Positions 1-13,197 of a stretch of 64,000 nucleotides of DNA are shown piece after piece. Below the pieces are notes generated by a model. The model saw nothing but the letters and a program-made list of their open reading frames with translations. It searched no databases and was not told the origin of the DNA. Location of the stretch: the NCBI GenBank assembly GCA_021613375.1, contig CM038710.1:23673667-23737666 (forward strand), in the 5' to 3' direction. A program made the translations under genes and the position numbers. Position 1 is the first letter of the stretch. Each line of letters opens with the position of its first letter. The DNA comes from Megaleporinus macrocephalus. Lineage: Eukaryota; Chordata; Actinopteri; Characiformes; Anostomidae.

Positions 1-2740
1 CTGAACCTTGAGACTGATTCACATACTGGAATACTACATCTGAACTGTATCTTATTGTGTTTTAAGAGAACTGCCTCAAAATCCACATACGGCGCTTGGG
101 CAATATTCATATTTAATGGCCATAACCACCTTCTGGCCTAAAAAGCTGAACAGGTAAGACAGGCATTTTGCCCGAAGGATTTCGCTGCTCAAAACTATAT
201 CCAAGAACAAATCAATATGTATCCTTACAATTTCTGCATTGCAAACTACGTCTGGTGTACAGTTGTCTGTACATAGCATACGTGTTGTAGAAATTCTAAC
301 TAGGACTGTTATTTGTTGGATATTGACCTTCACAATATTGATATCACAGAAGGCTGCGATATGCAAATGATGTCTCACCAATCAATGAATGTTTAATTAT
401 GCGCTGACCAATCACAGACGCTCTTTTCATATTTATTTGAAATCAAGGCATTCACATATATTTCATTTTTGGTCTACTATAGACTAGTCTTTAACCAGCT
501 GGTAATATAATTGCAATTTTGTATTTAATCCATATTGTATTTAGGCAAACAGAAAACAAGCCTGTTGTTGTAGATGTAAGGTAAGTTAGCATGGCTGAAC
601 AGCTCCTCTGAAAAACCTGAGGGGGCTATAGAAACTATTTTTTCTGTATTTTAAATCGTTCTCAGACGTCTGTACAGAAGGTATGTGACTTTAGTTGGGG
701 TGAAAAATGTCCAGATGCGGTTTTACAGAACCACTTCCACCCTGTGATTTGGCTCTAGAATGATAGAAGTTTCATGATCATTTTAATGAGTTCTGCTCTG
801 ATCAGCAGGTTTAGAAGCAACTGGTCTAAATAGACACAGGCAGAAAAATAAAAAGAACCTCGACACCAACACAAACTAAAAGTTTATTCACCATGAAACT
901 TTCAGTTTAAGATCTGTCTGAGTTCAACTATCGAAAAGTGGATAAAATCATACAGGCTGGCCGCTGTTTACAGGTTGCTTTGAGGTTGTGACGGTAGTCA
1001 AGGCAGAATTGCGGATCTCCCCCCCCCGCTCTGAGTGAAGACTCAGTATTGTCCAATATTGAGAAACTGTCCGGAGCTAAATGTGCAGAGCAGACTAACA
1101 TCTTGAAACTACAGTCGTCCAGGACTTTCTTAAAGATGTGTGTGCTCAAGTCTTTTTTTCTGTTTGCCAGCTTGTTTTGCAAATGTTCAGTTATACCCTA
1201 CATGGTGCCGCAGCTTTTAAGGAGGAACAAAACAGTCGCTGAACAGGAAGCCATTTTCAGCCTGTCTAAAATGAACATCAATCATGCCCATCCAGAATAA
1301 AAAAGAGTCAACATTGGAAAGGTAGCATGGGAAGGTAAAATCCACCACTGCTCTTGACACATTGTTGTTGTTCCTGCTGGGCTGGATCTTGAGGACCACC
1401 AATGAATGAGCTTCACAGTATGTCATCTCTATGTGGTTAATTCAGTAATTCAAGTATTCTGATGTAACTACAGGTTTCTATTCTATGACCCCTTTAAGCA
1501 AGTACATGTGTGCCACATCAGCAGGGAACACAATATACACAATAAAAATAAATATTATTCCTTGCAGGGAACAGCTCCGTTAGTTAATTAAAACATTATC
1601 AATTATACTGCATATGTAAAAAAAGAGTAGGGACTACAGAAACATGGCGTGAGTACTCTTTTTAGCAAATGATTTCACCATAAATGTAACATATTGTCCG
1701 TTTATTCCTACAATGAGATCCCTAATATTAGGGTCTTACATATATTAACCTTTTGAAAAGTTAACATTGCCAAACAATTACCACATTGACCCCTCCTTGT
1801 CAGTTGAGGCAGCCGATATACATCGCTTAAGCAGATTTTTAAACAGGCACCTACGGAAGTCCTTAATGAACACTGACTTATGCCTGGGGGGAGGGGGGAA
1901 GGGAGGAGCTACATGCTGAACCACACACATTATCATAGAGAGATGTCCAAGAAACAGCCAAAGAGGAGAAGATCTGAAGAACAAAGACTGACAAGGACAT
2001 ATTTAGATGTTCACATTTTCTATGGAACTGCTACACCGTTTAAGGTGGAACAGGATACGTGGTGAGGTGCCAGAATGCAACCTGACTGCTACACCACTTA
2101 AGGAGGAACACGTTTGGTAGTCCAGTGATGTTCGCCTTGGAAATACATGAACATAAATTAGGGGGGACGAGTTGCTGAGGGATCACTAAGGGGAGGGGTG
2201 TATTTACTAATCAAATATGAGCAATCACTCGTCATCGTATATTGCACCTTCAAACTATATCACAGGAATATGTCACTATGACACACTAAGCTACAAGGTC
2301 AGCTGTTTTAAAGTGCTAAGGCAGTTCCTAAAAATGTGTTGTGAAAAAAAATGCGTCACTGTACATAAGTGTTATGTCGACGGTAAGTTTTACAAAAGCA
2401 GAATTTATAAATGTATAAATGCTTAGGTAAGCTTATGTCAGCTGTCATGACAAGTTTATGTAGGTGTCACATAATCTTACGAACACTGACCTACCAACAC
2501 TGGCCTACACTGACCTCACTGTTTTAAATTTATTCTACTGAAATTTGTGTCATTTACTTTACCAAAGGTAGATCTGCCTAATTTCATATCAGTTTTCACC
2601 TCAGTACAGACATCCCGAGGTACAGGGAGAGAGAAAGCTTTCTAGGTTTCTAAATTACTCCCAATAACACCACAGAGGACATGAAACCAAAGTGTAAACA
2701 AATGATACCCTTGTACCTGATATAATTTGTGCTGAGGTAT
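1..2740. other. AT-rich intronic sequence, mostly unremarkable
   Basis: Unique-looking AT-rich DNA with short overlapping frames and a C-run at 1,020-1,027. The only repeat recognised is the motif pair at 2,027-2,111, described separately. Confidence 0.5.
2027..2111 (+). repeat. Two tandem copies of a short interspersed-repeat motif
   Basis: The phrase CTGCTACACC followed by a TTAAGG-like stretch and GGAACA occurs at 2,028-2,053 and again at 2,085-2,110. A third copy with the same core lies at 40,531-40,555 within an inverted-repeat element, so this is probably a relic of the same family. Confidence 0.5.
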
Positions 2741-2743
2741 ACT

Positions 2744-2788
2744 AGAGATGGAGAGAGAGAGAAAGAGAGAGAGAGAGAGACAGAGAAT
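2744..2788 (+). repeat. GA microsatellite
   Basis: Imperfect (GA)n tract with AAAG and CAG interruptions. Confidence 0.85.
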
Positions 2789-3453
2789 ATCCAGAGCTTT
2801 AGCTGTGTTTTTCCCTTCCCATATCTTGTCGACAAGCTCTCTCCTTGACCACTTCACTGGCAAAATGAAGAGGAAAGAAAACAAATCACTCCCAAAGCTG
2901 CTACTGTTGTTCCAAAGCCTATCACTGTTGCTCCCCCACTTGGCCACGTCAATACTGAAGAGTGATGGCAGTTTGCTATATGATTGCTTTTTTTATTTTC
3001 TGTCTTTCTCCTCCCCCCTCACCACCCCCCTTTCTTATACCCTCCTCCCTTGGTCTAATCAGTACGGCGGGCCGAAACAAAAGAGGCATTGTCTCTTTAA
3101 CTGAGGGCAGCACTGTATCACTGCTTCCTTCCCCATTTCCCCGCTTTATTAGCGACGCGGCAGACCACTGTTTATACTAGTGGGTATTCCGTGTTTGCTG
3201 GAACAATTACAGTATGACAAATGGCCCATCAATGCCATCTATCAGAGACCGGCTGACAGGAATCCTATACGGAGGGCAGCTATTCATCCCTGCTCGCCTT
3301 CTCTGGGGTACCATGCTTCAGTATCCATGACAACGCGCAAGCCGCTCGCCGTGCATGCCGCCGCGTGATGAGAGATGGCACCCGAGAGTGGCTCTGGAAA
3401 TTAGCCTTTGACACCCTCCTCCTTTTAGTCCATGTGCACACCGCACCCCCAAA

Positions 3454-3470
3454 CCCCCCCCCCCCCCCCC
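3454..3470 (+). repeat. Poly(C) tract
   Basis: About 17 uninterrupted C residues inside a C-rich stretch beginning near 3,444. Confidence 0.85.
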
Positions 3471-6089
3471 TTCAAAAAACATACACCCTCCGCGGGGACG
3501 CACACCCTATGCAAGTCCACACAATGGGGCGGCGACCCATTGCTTCGGCAGGCCCACCCCCACCAACTCGTAGCCTGGATGCTCAGCGAACCCAGACCCG
3601 CGTGTACACGGGAGCGATGGGAAAATATCTGCTGCGGCACCTTATCTGAGCAAGTAGAGCAGAACCACATGCCAGCGCAAGATGGCCGATAGCCACGGCT
3701 GATGGCCTATTAGTGTAGGCGAATGCAAATACGATAGCCCTCACGCGACCGCTCCATTATGCCGGTGACTCCAATAGAAGACATACGTAAATAAAAAAAT
3801 AATAATTCACACCTCATCTCTGGAAAACAAGATTGACATTTCATTGAGCGGCCCTTTTTTGCGCTCTATATTAAATACAGGAAAGTATTTGTTTTTCAGC
3901 CAGGCCTGCAGTTGTTCATTATGCTTCACCTTTTGGCTTATTGATACAGGGAACTCTGGGGTATTGGGAAGGAACTAAATTGCTTGGGACTTCTCCTTGC
4001 TGGTGGAATAGATTATATAGCTTTAATAAAGGGGCTGGGACTTAAAGGGGGGGCAGAAAGAGAGAGAAAGCTGGCAGAGCAGATTGATAGCGAACAGTCG
4101 AAATCTGAGGTTTGAAGCTCATCGACTCTGGACATATCAGAGTGAAGTGGACATACTGGCCTCGAGAAACCAAAACAAAAGGAGGAGACACAACAGAGAG
4201 ATCAATATCTGTGAGACAGACGGAGACGACCAGTCCAGACTGGGAGTGTCCAGGGTCTGACCTCTAGGTTGACCTCTGTCTAGTCTCCCTTAGAAATACT
4301 GAAGGAGATTGAGGGCTACAAACATAATGCAGGTCAAATATAATGCATGCCCTGCACATTGCATATGATGACCAATTCTTCACCACAGCACCCATTAGCA
4401 GCTGCACTGGAAGCAAATAAACAAACAAAAGAAAGAAGCCTAAATTTCAACATAAAGAACAGCAGTGTGAACCTGATATCGTCACCTGATTATTTCTCAA
4501 AGCACTTATGAACACGCTCAATACGGTCTTAAAAATAAATGCATTTATGTATGTAGTTCTGGTCAACGCCTGCACGGAAACGCTTCCGCAGTGGTGTTTT
4601 CCCAGGTTTGGTTTGATGGAGGGGAAAAAAAAATTAAAAATTCGCCTACTGGGGAAGGAGGGAGGGAGGGTGGGAGGTTTCAGTTCTGTAAAAATCATTT
4701 CAGAAATGGTCTGAGGGGCTCAGAGGTAGCACGTCAACAGCTATAACCCTCCCCGTGACACCACGCGCCGGCAGCTCCCTCATTGATGTGGCAGCATCTC
4801 GTTCTCACCAGTTGGAGAGCAGACAGTTTTGCCGAGCCTCGCAGTCCCTAATTATCCCCCGACTTCGTCTAATTCAATAAACACAATTCCGATCTGCCGG
4901 CGTAGAGGCATGGCATTCTTGTCCCCTCCGGCTCAGACGAGTCCAAAAAAGACGGCGAGAGAGGAACAGTGAAGCTGACAAAATGAGCGGAGCACATGAG
5001 AACTAAATGCCATTTAATCTCCCGTTTAAATTGTGCCGTTCAGTTTTTTTGCGTGCCGGCGTCAGAGAGGAGGGAGGGGAAGAGGGAGCCAGAGGCCATG
5101 CTGCAGCTGATCTGAGAAGCCAGGGTCTACCCTTTACCCCGCGCTTCAGGAGGATTTGGGGGGCGGAGAAGCTCCAACAGAAGAGTGGTGAGGCGCAATT
5201 CCACCTGAAGGATGAGACGAGTCGAGCAGCGCTGCATTAATTCAACAAGAGAGGAAGCGAGTTTACAGAAAGCAAATATTCCTGTGTGAACATGATTATT
5301 ACAGGCTTGGAGTGCTACTGGAGAAGAAGTTTAAACAAGATCACAGTTTGCGTGGAGGCTGTTACACAAGGTTGGGAAGCTGTACAACACACAGGCCTGC
5401 CAAAGAGAATCCAGATAAAAGCTTCAATAAGCACAAGAGCGCAGCACAGGCAGTAGGACAAGCTTACGTTCACATTACAGTAAGACTGACTCCTCACTTA
5501 AACTCGATTAAAAAAAGATTATATTTGGTGACGCTGGTCATTTGGATGAATAAAGAATCTTTTAAATTCTCCAACTGAGCTGGTCATACTGTAAGAACTT
5601 ACAGACACCCCCATTTGTATACATTATTGCCACATACGTATTGGCAGTGTGTAGTCTTTGAATGTATATGTGTGTTTTTAGGCTCTTTTTAGTCTTTATT
5701 TATTGGTTTGCCTTTTTATAACTTGATTCTCTCAATAATCGGCAGATTCCTCAGTTGCTAAACATGAGCGCTGGCCCAAACAGCATGTTACCGGCCCACA
5801 AAACTGGTATTCCACGTTTTTATAATTAACTATAATTACAGCATGTTTGCTCGTTTTAGAAGAGTTTTAAGCATCTCTTTTTACAATGAACGTCCTAAAG
5901 GTGCTGAGACACAGTCTGACTGGACTTGTGCTTACCTAAATAAAAGCAAAGTTAAAGAAGTTAATCTTTTAAAATCTAGAGCATGCTAAGCAACTACCTC
6001 CAGCCTGTACCATTGTGAATACCACTCTGTACTTTAAAAGGTGGTAGTGAGTCACTGTATGATTGTGGTACATTAGTACAACATGAGTA
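3471..6089. other. Intronic sequence with a candidate conserved element at 4,780-4,990
   Basis: No gene is seen. The part at 4,780-4,990 is balanced in composition and non-repetitive, and it contains homeodomain-type cores (CTAATTATC, GTCTAATTC) and a forkhead-type ATAAACA. These are features of vertebrate enhancer elements. Conservation cannot be judged from one sequence. Confidence 0.3.
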
Positions 6090-6365
6090 CGGCCGCCAAT
6101 CCAAGTTAAGGATATTATTGGGCTAATTGGTTGTTAGGATACTCTTGCTCAATTGTGATGCACAGCTGAAAAACATTCTCTTAATAAGTGAGTACAAAAG
6201 GGAGAACAACATTCTAGGTTAGTTTAGTATCTGAAGCATCAGCAGTTGATGGCTTGCTGACAGGTTCAAAATGGCCAGAAAGAAACAGTTGTGTTAAGGA
6301 AGGAAGGCTTATCCATTCCAATCCAATTTCACTGTGATCCCAAACTTTTGAGCGGTAGTGTAGAT
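6090..6365 (+). mobile_element. Internally deleted Tc1/mariner-like fragment
   Basis: The right end reads GATCCCAAACTTTTGAGCGG followed by TAGTGTA, matching the characteristic terminal repeat of fish Tc1-like elements. Upstream is leader-like sequence ending at AAAATGGCCAGAAAG, close to the start of the transposase gene in such elements. The transposase body is missing and the left terminal repeat is not clear. Confidence 0.6.
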
Positions 6366-9300
6366 AGAAGGACAAGAGTTAACATTGGAAGTGCTTTACA
6401 GCACTGGAGATTCTCTTGGCAAGCAGAACGGTGGAGTTTTGAGGCTTGCAACAATTCTTCTACATTGTTAGGAACTGAAGGGGGAGGAGGAGGGACTGTG
6501 CATTATCTAAGTAAGATGTTGCCCCCTGTATTCGACAGATTGGGTCATGCTATAATAAGCCTTTAACTCTAAATCTTTAGAAATCAACAAAAGTGTGGGG
6601 TATATAAGGTTAGTTTATTCAGTTCAAATACCACAACAAATAACATCATGAACAAATATTCATGGTATAACAGCAAATGAACTAAATAAGTGGGCTTTTA
6701 TTACAGTCTTCTGGTTATGCTAGCTATGCGATGAATGAAGCGACATTTCAAAGACCACCACCAAAAGTCAAGGTGAGCTTGAAGCGAGCTAATGTGATCT
6801 CTTAAAGGGGAGATATGCAGACCCACTCCTTCCATCTCCATCGCTTATGCATACAAACACACGTGGACACATGCACAGAGACACTGAATGGCATAAGCCT
6901 TGATTTAAAGGTCATTAGGTTTTAATTGCATTGCTAATTCCCTGTGGGGAAGAGAAGTGACACACCGGGGGGAGGGGTAGCCAGGCTGAGGGGTAAACCA
7001 AACCATAGAGACTGAAAATAGTGGGCGGTTGGGGGGGTGTGTGTTTAAAAAAGCCAGACTGAGAGGGGAAGACCATCTCATCCCGACACTATGCACCCTT
7101 ATTCAAGCAGCGTGGCCCTCAAAGCCGGCTGCACGTTATTAGATTTAATAGGCTCAAATAGCAGCAAGGCCCTCGTCGTCATTATAAAGCCTTTACTTTC
7201 TCGCCGACTGCCAAGTCTGTTTTGCGCTAGCTTCAGACTGCCAAAGCCAACAATTGCAGATTAGTGAAGCCCTTCTCCCATTTCAACAGAGGTTAATAAA
7301 AAGCGACAGGGCTAAGTCCGCTCTGATTAAGTATGCTGAGAGATATTACGGCAGTTTGTTACATCAGATCATTATTGGATTAAACAGCACACACACAACA
7401 ATGAAATTTTCATTTTCCATTTACAACATGCACACACAGAGCTGGCTTTGGGAGTACACTTGTCAGAACAAAGACGGCATTATAATAAGCACATATTTCT
7501 CCCCTCCTTCCCGCTCTTGTCTTCTTTCGTCTGCCACGCTAAGTTGAGACACTCCAAGTCACACTGGAGCTCGATCTTAATCAGTCTGCTGTATCAGGAG
7601 ATCAACACGGTGCAGTTCAATTGTTCTCGCAAAATGTTGCAAAGCAAAAGACGTCCACGCTGGACCTACATTAACCATATCAAAACTGGCTAAGACTTCT
7701 TTTAAAAGGAATAAAGGATGAATCTGTACGGAGCGAAGAACTAAAGCACTCTTGACAGTGTGACTTCTGTTTGCTCCCATGAACTGTCATGAAAATAAAA
7801 GAAGGAGATGACAAGAATTACTAATGACTATGAAGCACAAATGCGCCGTTTCGGAAGAAAGCAAGCTCACCAAGCCAATCCTCGAGCCAGTCTAACACAA
7901 ACAATTAAAAGAATAAATGCAAAGTCTATAATTCAGAGGTGAGACTGCTGAGGCCTTCACACCATGAGCTCTTCATCATCCGAAGACCATAATCACAGGT
8001 TCAAAGTTGATCAGCTCAGAGACACAGCAGGTAGAACCATCTCATTCATCTACTAGATTTATCTCATCTGCTTCACTCACTAGGGGGCTCTTCAAATTTA
8101 CATCAGACACTTCGACTGCTCAGGTGGAGTTCAAACGTTCTTCTCAGCTTCGGTGTGAGGGACATCAGCCCAGCAGAAATACCCCCTTAATTGTTTCATG
8201 TGTCATGGCTCATTCAGTGTCCAAAGCATTCCTTACTCGCCAACCCCTGATAAGCTGACGTCTGTCCGTCACGCCGGGCAGAGCCGAAATCAGTTTTACT
8301 TGCTGACTGATGCCAGATAAGACAGAGACGAGCGAACAAGAAACCTAACCTGGTATTTAGCTCTTTCAATGAGCCTCTTCATCTTCGTCTTCATCTCAGA
8401 GCCTCATAATGAACAAAGGTAGTGTTGTTATTGCCTCCTTGGGTCACCACGTCCCAACCATAACCTATCCTTTACCATCAAACACCCAGCCATTAACACA
8501 CCAGCCTTTAACAGGCCTTTTGGCTTTATTAGGCTGTCGATCATCTATCTCAATCAGACAGAAATATGAACTTTCTTTTCAACCAGCTCCCTTCTGCCAT
8601 ATTATCTGAGCCCTGTCCTTGCTAGCATTACAACCTGAATTCCACAGGAGAAGAAGGAGCAGACTTCAGTTAGTGCCTCTCCTGGGGTATTCCCCTCCGT
8701 CCCATTACCTACCATAAATCCAAATGCATTACGATAAGGTGCATAAAATGAGTCATCCATCTGGACAGTAAATAAGAAGTTGTCAGTGGCCTGACGCCAA
8801 GCCCAGATCGCTGCTCTTCCTCTCTGGATGTGCCCCGCCAGACTCCACTGCTATTGAACCACAGCTAAAAAGGTTCTGATAAATAAGGGCGCGTACGCTA
8901 CATCCCGCTGGATGCTAATGGTGCTGGCATATGAAGGATAGACGGTAGGTTTGTGCATTTCACAATAATTCAAATGGGAAATTGCTCACTAAAATAATGA
9001 CGTAGCTTGATACCCACATTACCCACAACTGTCAAATGTTTCATTTAGCAAAAGGCTAAATTCCTCTTTTTCCGTCTTCTCTCATTTTAGGCCACCTTTC
9101 TTCAGACTTGCAATTTAATGAAGCATACCTATTGCTGGTGGAAATTACAGCAGCTAAAATGATGATTTTGGGTCACACCTCCACACTCGCTTGCGTTCTG
9201 AGAACGGTGAAGTGCATTCCGCGATGAACAAACGTGAAAAGCCACAAGGCAAAAATTTCAGAACTGCACGGCAACACAGCTGGGCATTCTGCTTGGGCTC

Positions 9301-12226
9301 CTGAGTGAGACTAAGAAAAAAATTCAAACTCCCTTCTTCCCATTTTCTTACTACTAATCTTATTTCTACACTGCTGTTGTTTTGGGAATGCGGTTCTACT
9401 GAAAGCTTGTTAGTTAGGTATGTTTATCCGTCAGTGCGGAAGTGTTCGTTTCCCCCTTGCTTTAGTCACAGAGGGGCGCAATCTCCCATTGTAAATAAAA
9501 AAGCCTCGGTTTTTTAGTTAAAAAAAAAAGCACACAGCTTTAGCAATATATCAATAACATACTGTTTATGTTGTCAAAACAACACAAGCAAAGGTTGGAT
9601 GTATCAGGGAGTCAGTAGAAGATAACTGAGAAAAAATAGTTTTGATAAAAAAAAGAGAAAGGACTGACAGATAAGGACACATAACACAGGAACCTGAACC
9701 TTCAATTGTTTATTTCAAAAGCCAAATTTGCGTTTGGCTATTTCTGTCTTTTGGCATGACTAAAATGCAACAATAATGAGATGATGTACTGTATCTTGCC
9801 CATGGTTTGCAATGACATTGTTTAAAAAAAATTTCCCCAAATGCCTCCCTAACAGGCACATTTCCCTGCATTAGCATCTTGTTATTACTTTATAAGCCAG
9901 AGGTAAAAAAAGATGCAATGTTCTCCAAAGCTTTTCTGTGTACAAGAATCACACACTCATATGCTGTTGCATGGCAGATTTGCCCATGCATTAAGCATAA
10001 TGAACCACTTACAGTCCTTTTCCCTACTTTCCCTAACTTTATTACATGATGCAATAGTGAGGAACTGGGAGTCAATCAGAAGGGAGTTGTTTTGGCCCTG
10101 AAGTGCGAGACTGCCAGAGGTTCTCTCCCTGCTGGAGGCCACAGGCCCCTCGGCAGCCGCACTGCAGAACTCGCTCCTCGCGGCTCTTGCTCCACAGTCC
10201 GAGCTAATAATTGTGGCCGCTTCGTTTGCACTGGTCCAAAATGACTCCCTGAATGACTACAGTGCATATCAAACAGGCCCAAGTCAAACAGTGTGGCGGG
10301 GTGACTGTTTGTGTTGTAAATTACTGGATGAAATGATAATGCCTTGTTAATTCCACACTTGATTCTGAATGTGCGTATATATTATTTAGCTATTTGCTTC
10401 TTTTTAAATTACATGATACGATGTGATAGCATTAAAATGTCTATTAATGAAAAGATACAGAATGAGAGTCACACTATCCAATAATATGTTACTTGAAAAA
10501 AAAATTGAGTTTGAACATAGAGATGTGGCTGGTGAGCTTGAGAGCACATAGACAGGCGGCTGATGAGCCAGAGGGGGGCACCCTCCCCACTGACCTGCGC
10601 TGCATTCACTCTACGGCCACTGCGGAGCGTGCAAGGCATTCTCCTCCAGAGGGAGTTGTCTTTGAGCCGCTGGTCTAAAATTCACATCGAGAAAGAAGGG
10701 GGGAAAGAAAGGGAGAAATTCACAACGGGATTCGTATGATTTATCTCTCGCCATTGATGAGGTCAACCCACACAGTCCAATACGGGCAGCTTTATTTTAA
10801 TCTACTTTACATTTGCTCTACTTTAAAACGACTTCTCTTGCCTGCCTTGTGACGCTGACGACTCCAGCTAATTACCCCATTGTCACACAAGAGCTAAGCA
10901 GAAAAAAAAAACAACAACACACAATTACTCCTCGTTTCACAACACTTTGAAATAAAGAGTGTGGCGTACTATACATATTTATTATTTCTCCATGCATGGG
11001 GAAAGTGGTATTCTGATTTATTGCAGCACTTTGTTAAAAGTAGGACACTTTAACAAGAGGACGAAGTTTTGAAGAAGAAGCGCGGAGAGCTTATTTGCTA
11101 TAGGCAAGCAATCAGCGAGGAATTCAAAAGCTAGCCCGGCCTCCAGAGCGCTATAATAAGGGAGCGAGGAGGGAGAGAGAGAGAGCGCGAGAGCGCTACC
11201 GGCAACGTAGTGCATGCACACAAACATTTTCCCCATGCGAGTCAGTAAAAGTATCAAAAGCACTGAAAGCGAGACCGGCTATTGTCTCTCTGTTCTGACG
11301 TGGTTATGTACAAGTTCTTTATGTGTGGTCCAAAATGAAAGCAAGGGAGGGACGACAGAGAGAGAGCTACGATGAGTAGATACAGCAGCACTGTAAAACT
11401 ACATAACACAAACATGAGGCTGATAAGGATGAAAGGTTCTAAAACAAAAGCAGAACAATGTTTTCTTTTCTCTACTACACAGTGTGCACAGAAATCAACC
11501 AATATTTAATTCACGCTAAGTTAAATGAAGACAAAATCAAGCCCACAGACGAAAAGCTACCTCTGAGGGAAAGAATGTAGAATTAGTCATTTTTAACAGA
11601 GAGGATTGTGATTTATTTGGATCACCCAAGAACTTCTGCCTCTCGCTTCCACATGGCTGTTTCTCACTGATTTATATAAAGCAGCTGCGGCCACCCAGTT
11701 AAGTCACTTCTGTATGTGTTACTTCGGTCGACAGACAGAAGACAGACAGTAGCAACCTACTGAGTGCTTGTTTCTTAATTTAAAACACATGATGTGGTTA
11801 CACTAGCAAATGGCTAATTATCTCAAGACATTTTGCTTTTGTATAGATTTTATGTGTAAATGTTGTTTTTATTATAGATAATTTAACTAATAGTGAAGAG
11901 TCCACTCTGGTCACCACAAAGCCTTCAGTATCAGCACTATGGAGGCACACTTGCTTTAGTCACTGCGATATCTGCTAGGAATGTGAATGATTAAGCAATC
12001 AGCTGTTAATTGTTTGGCCAGTGGTATCAGATAAAAAAACAACTTTAATTGAATTTTATTTCATTTTCAATAAACAGTTCATATTTGCATAAGTAGGTTT
12101 ATCATTCAAGCTGATGACTGTTTCTGAATTCTAGGCATGAACAGGCTCACAAAAACATAATGATGTGGTTGAGACCACTTTCACATGTCCATGTTTCCAG
12201 AGACAACATGTTTTCTCTCTCTCTAA
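6366..12226. other. Intronic sequence with candidate conserved elements
   Basis: No coding exon is visible. The stretches at about 7,095-7,400 and 10,070-10,300 stand out as complex, non-repetitive DNA. The first has clusters of TAAT/ATTA cores and ATAAA motifs. They are candidates for cux2 enhancers by inference only. A short GA patch is at 11,170-11,190. Confidence 0.3.
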
Positions 12227-12246
12227 CACACACACACACACACACA
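12227..12246 (+). repeat. CA microsatellite
   Basis: About ten CA units after a short CT run. Confidence 0.85.
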
Positions 12247-12731
12247 GGGACATGGTGGCTGACCTAGGCATCTACAAAGGTACATTGAGCCAAAGCTAGT
12301 CTGGGTTCTGTTTTTTATTATTTATGTTAAATTAAACCTGGGCTAGTAATGCGAGATAAATATAACTTTAGAATTTACTTTCAGTAGCACATCAGAGTGT
12401 AGTCTACTCATACCATCAACTACTAAGTATTTGGTCACAAAATGAAATATTCAGATTATGCATGAATTAGGAATTATAACTTCCTGGTTAATAATTAATT
12501 GCTCACTAATGACAGTTGGTTATGACCATGAACATTTTGTGGGCAACACTGATATAGTTTAAGTGCCTAAAACCTGATAATACAGAAGTATAAAACTACA
12601 ATTTTAGATTTAATTTGTTTAGTTCTATAGTTAAGACGCATAATAAAGTCACAAGTTGTTGATACTGGGTGATATTTTTGGCCAACTGTCAAATCCAAAT
12701 CTGAAAATCAGGAAAGCTGAACATGATACAG

Positions 12732-12733
<2 letters not shown>

Positions 12734-12780
<47 letters not shown>
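12734..12780 (+). repeat. CA microsatellite
   Basis: About 23 uninterrupted AC units, followed shortly by an A-homopolymer near 12,806. Confidence 0.9.
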
Positions 12781-12782
<2 letters not shown>

Positions 12783-12918
12783 TAACACACTTTGTTATAT
12801 AATGAAAAAAAAAAAAAACTTAACAGAAGCCAAACAGCAAAGAATTCTGCAACAATCCCTGCTCTATAATATTCACATTATTTACAAATTTGTCCAGTTC
12901 CTCTGATTATTTATTTAT

Positions 12919-12938
12919 CGTCTATCTATCTATCTATT
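12919..12938 (+). repeat. CTAT tetranucleotide repeat
   Basis: Four to five units of CTAT. Confidence 0.75.
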
Positions 12939-13107
12939 TTTCAATCATACTTGCAAAATAACATTAGACAATGGGCAAATGAAGCACTGTTTAAATATTA
13001 ACTATTGGAGTCTTGAGGTGTTTGCCATAATAAAGGACATCATTGATTATTTTAGAAGTACGGTTGTCAAAGAGGAACATACACAGTTTATATCATAATA
13101 TTTTTAA

Positions 13108-13112
<5 letters not shown>

Positions 13113-13197
<85 letters not shown>
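13113..13197 (+). repeat. Compound CT-TA-GA repeat able to form a hairpin
   Basis: A 36-base CT tract (13,113-13,148), a 30-base TA tract (13,149-13,178) and a 19-base GA tract (13,179-13,197) follow each other directly. The GA tract is the complement of the CT tract and the TA tract is self-complementary, so the whole can fold back on itself. Confidence 0.9.

Noticed and set aside
2642..3692. Cluster of overlapping frames near 2.6-3.7 kb on both strands
   Set aside because: They pass through a GA repeat and a poly(C) tract and have no recognisable similarity or splice structure.
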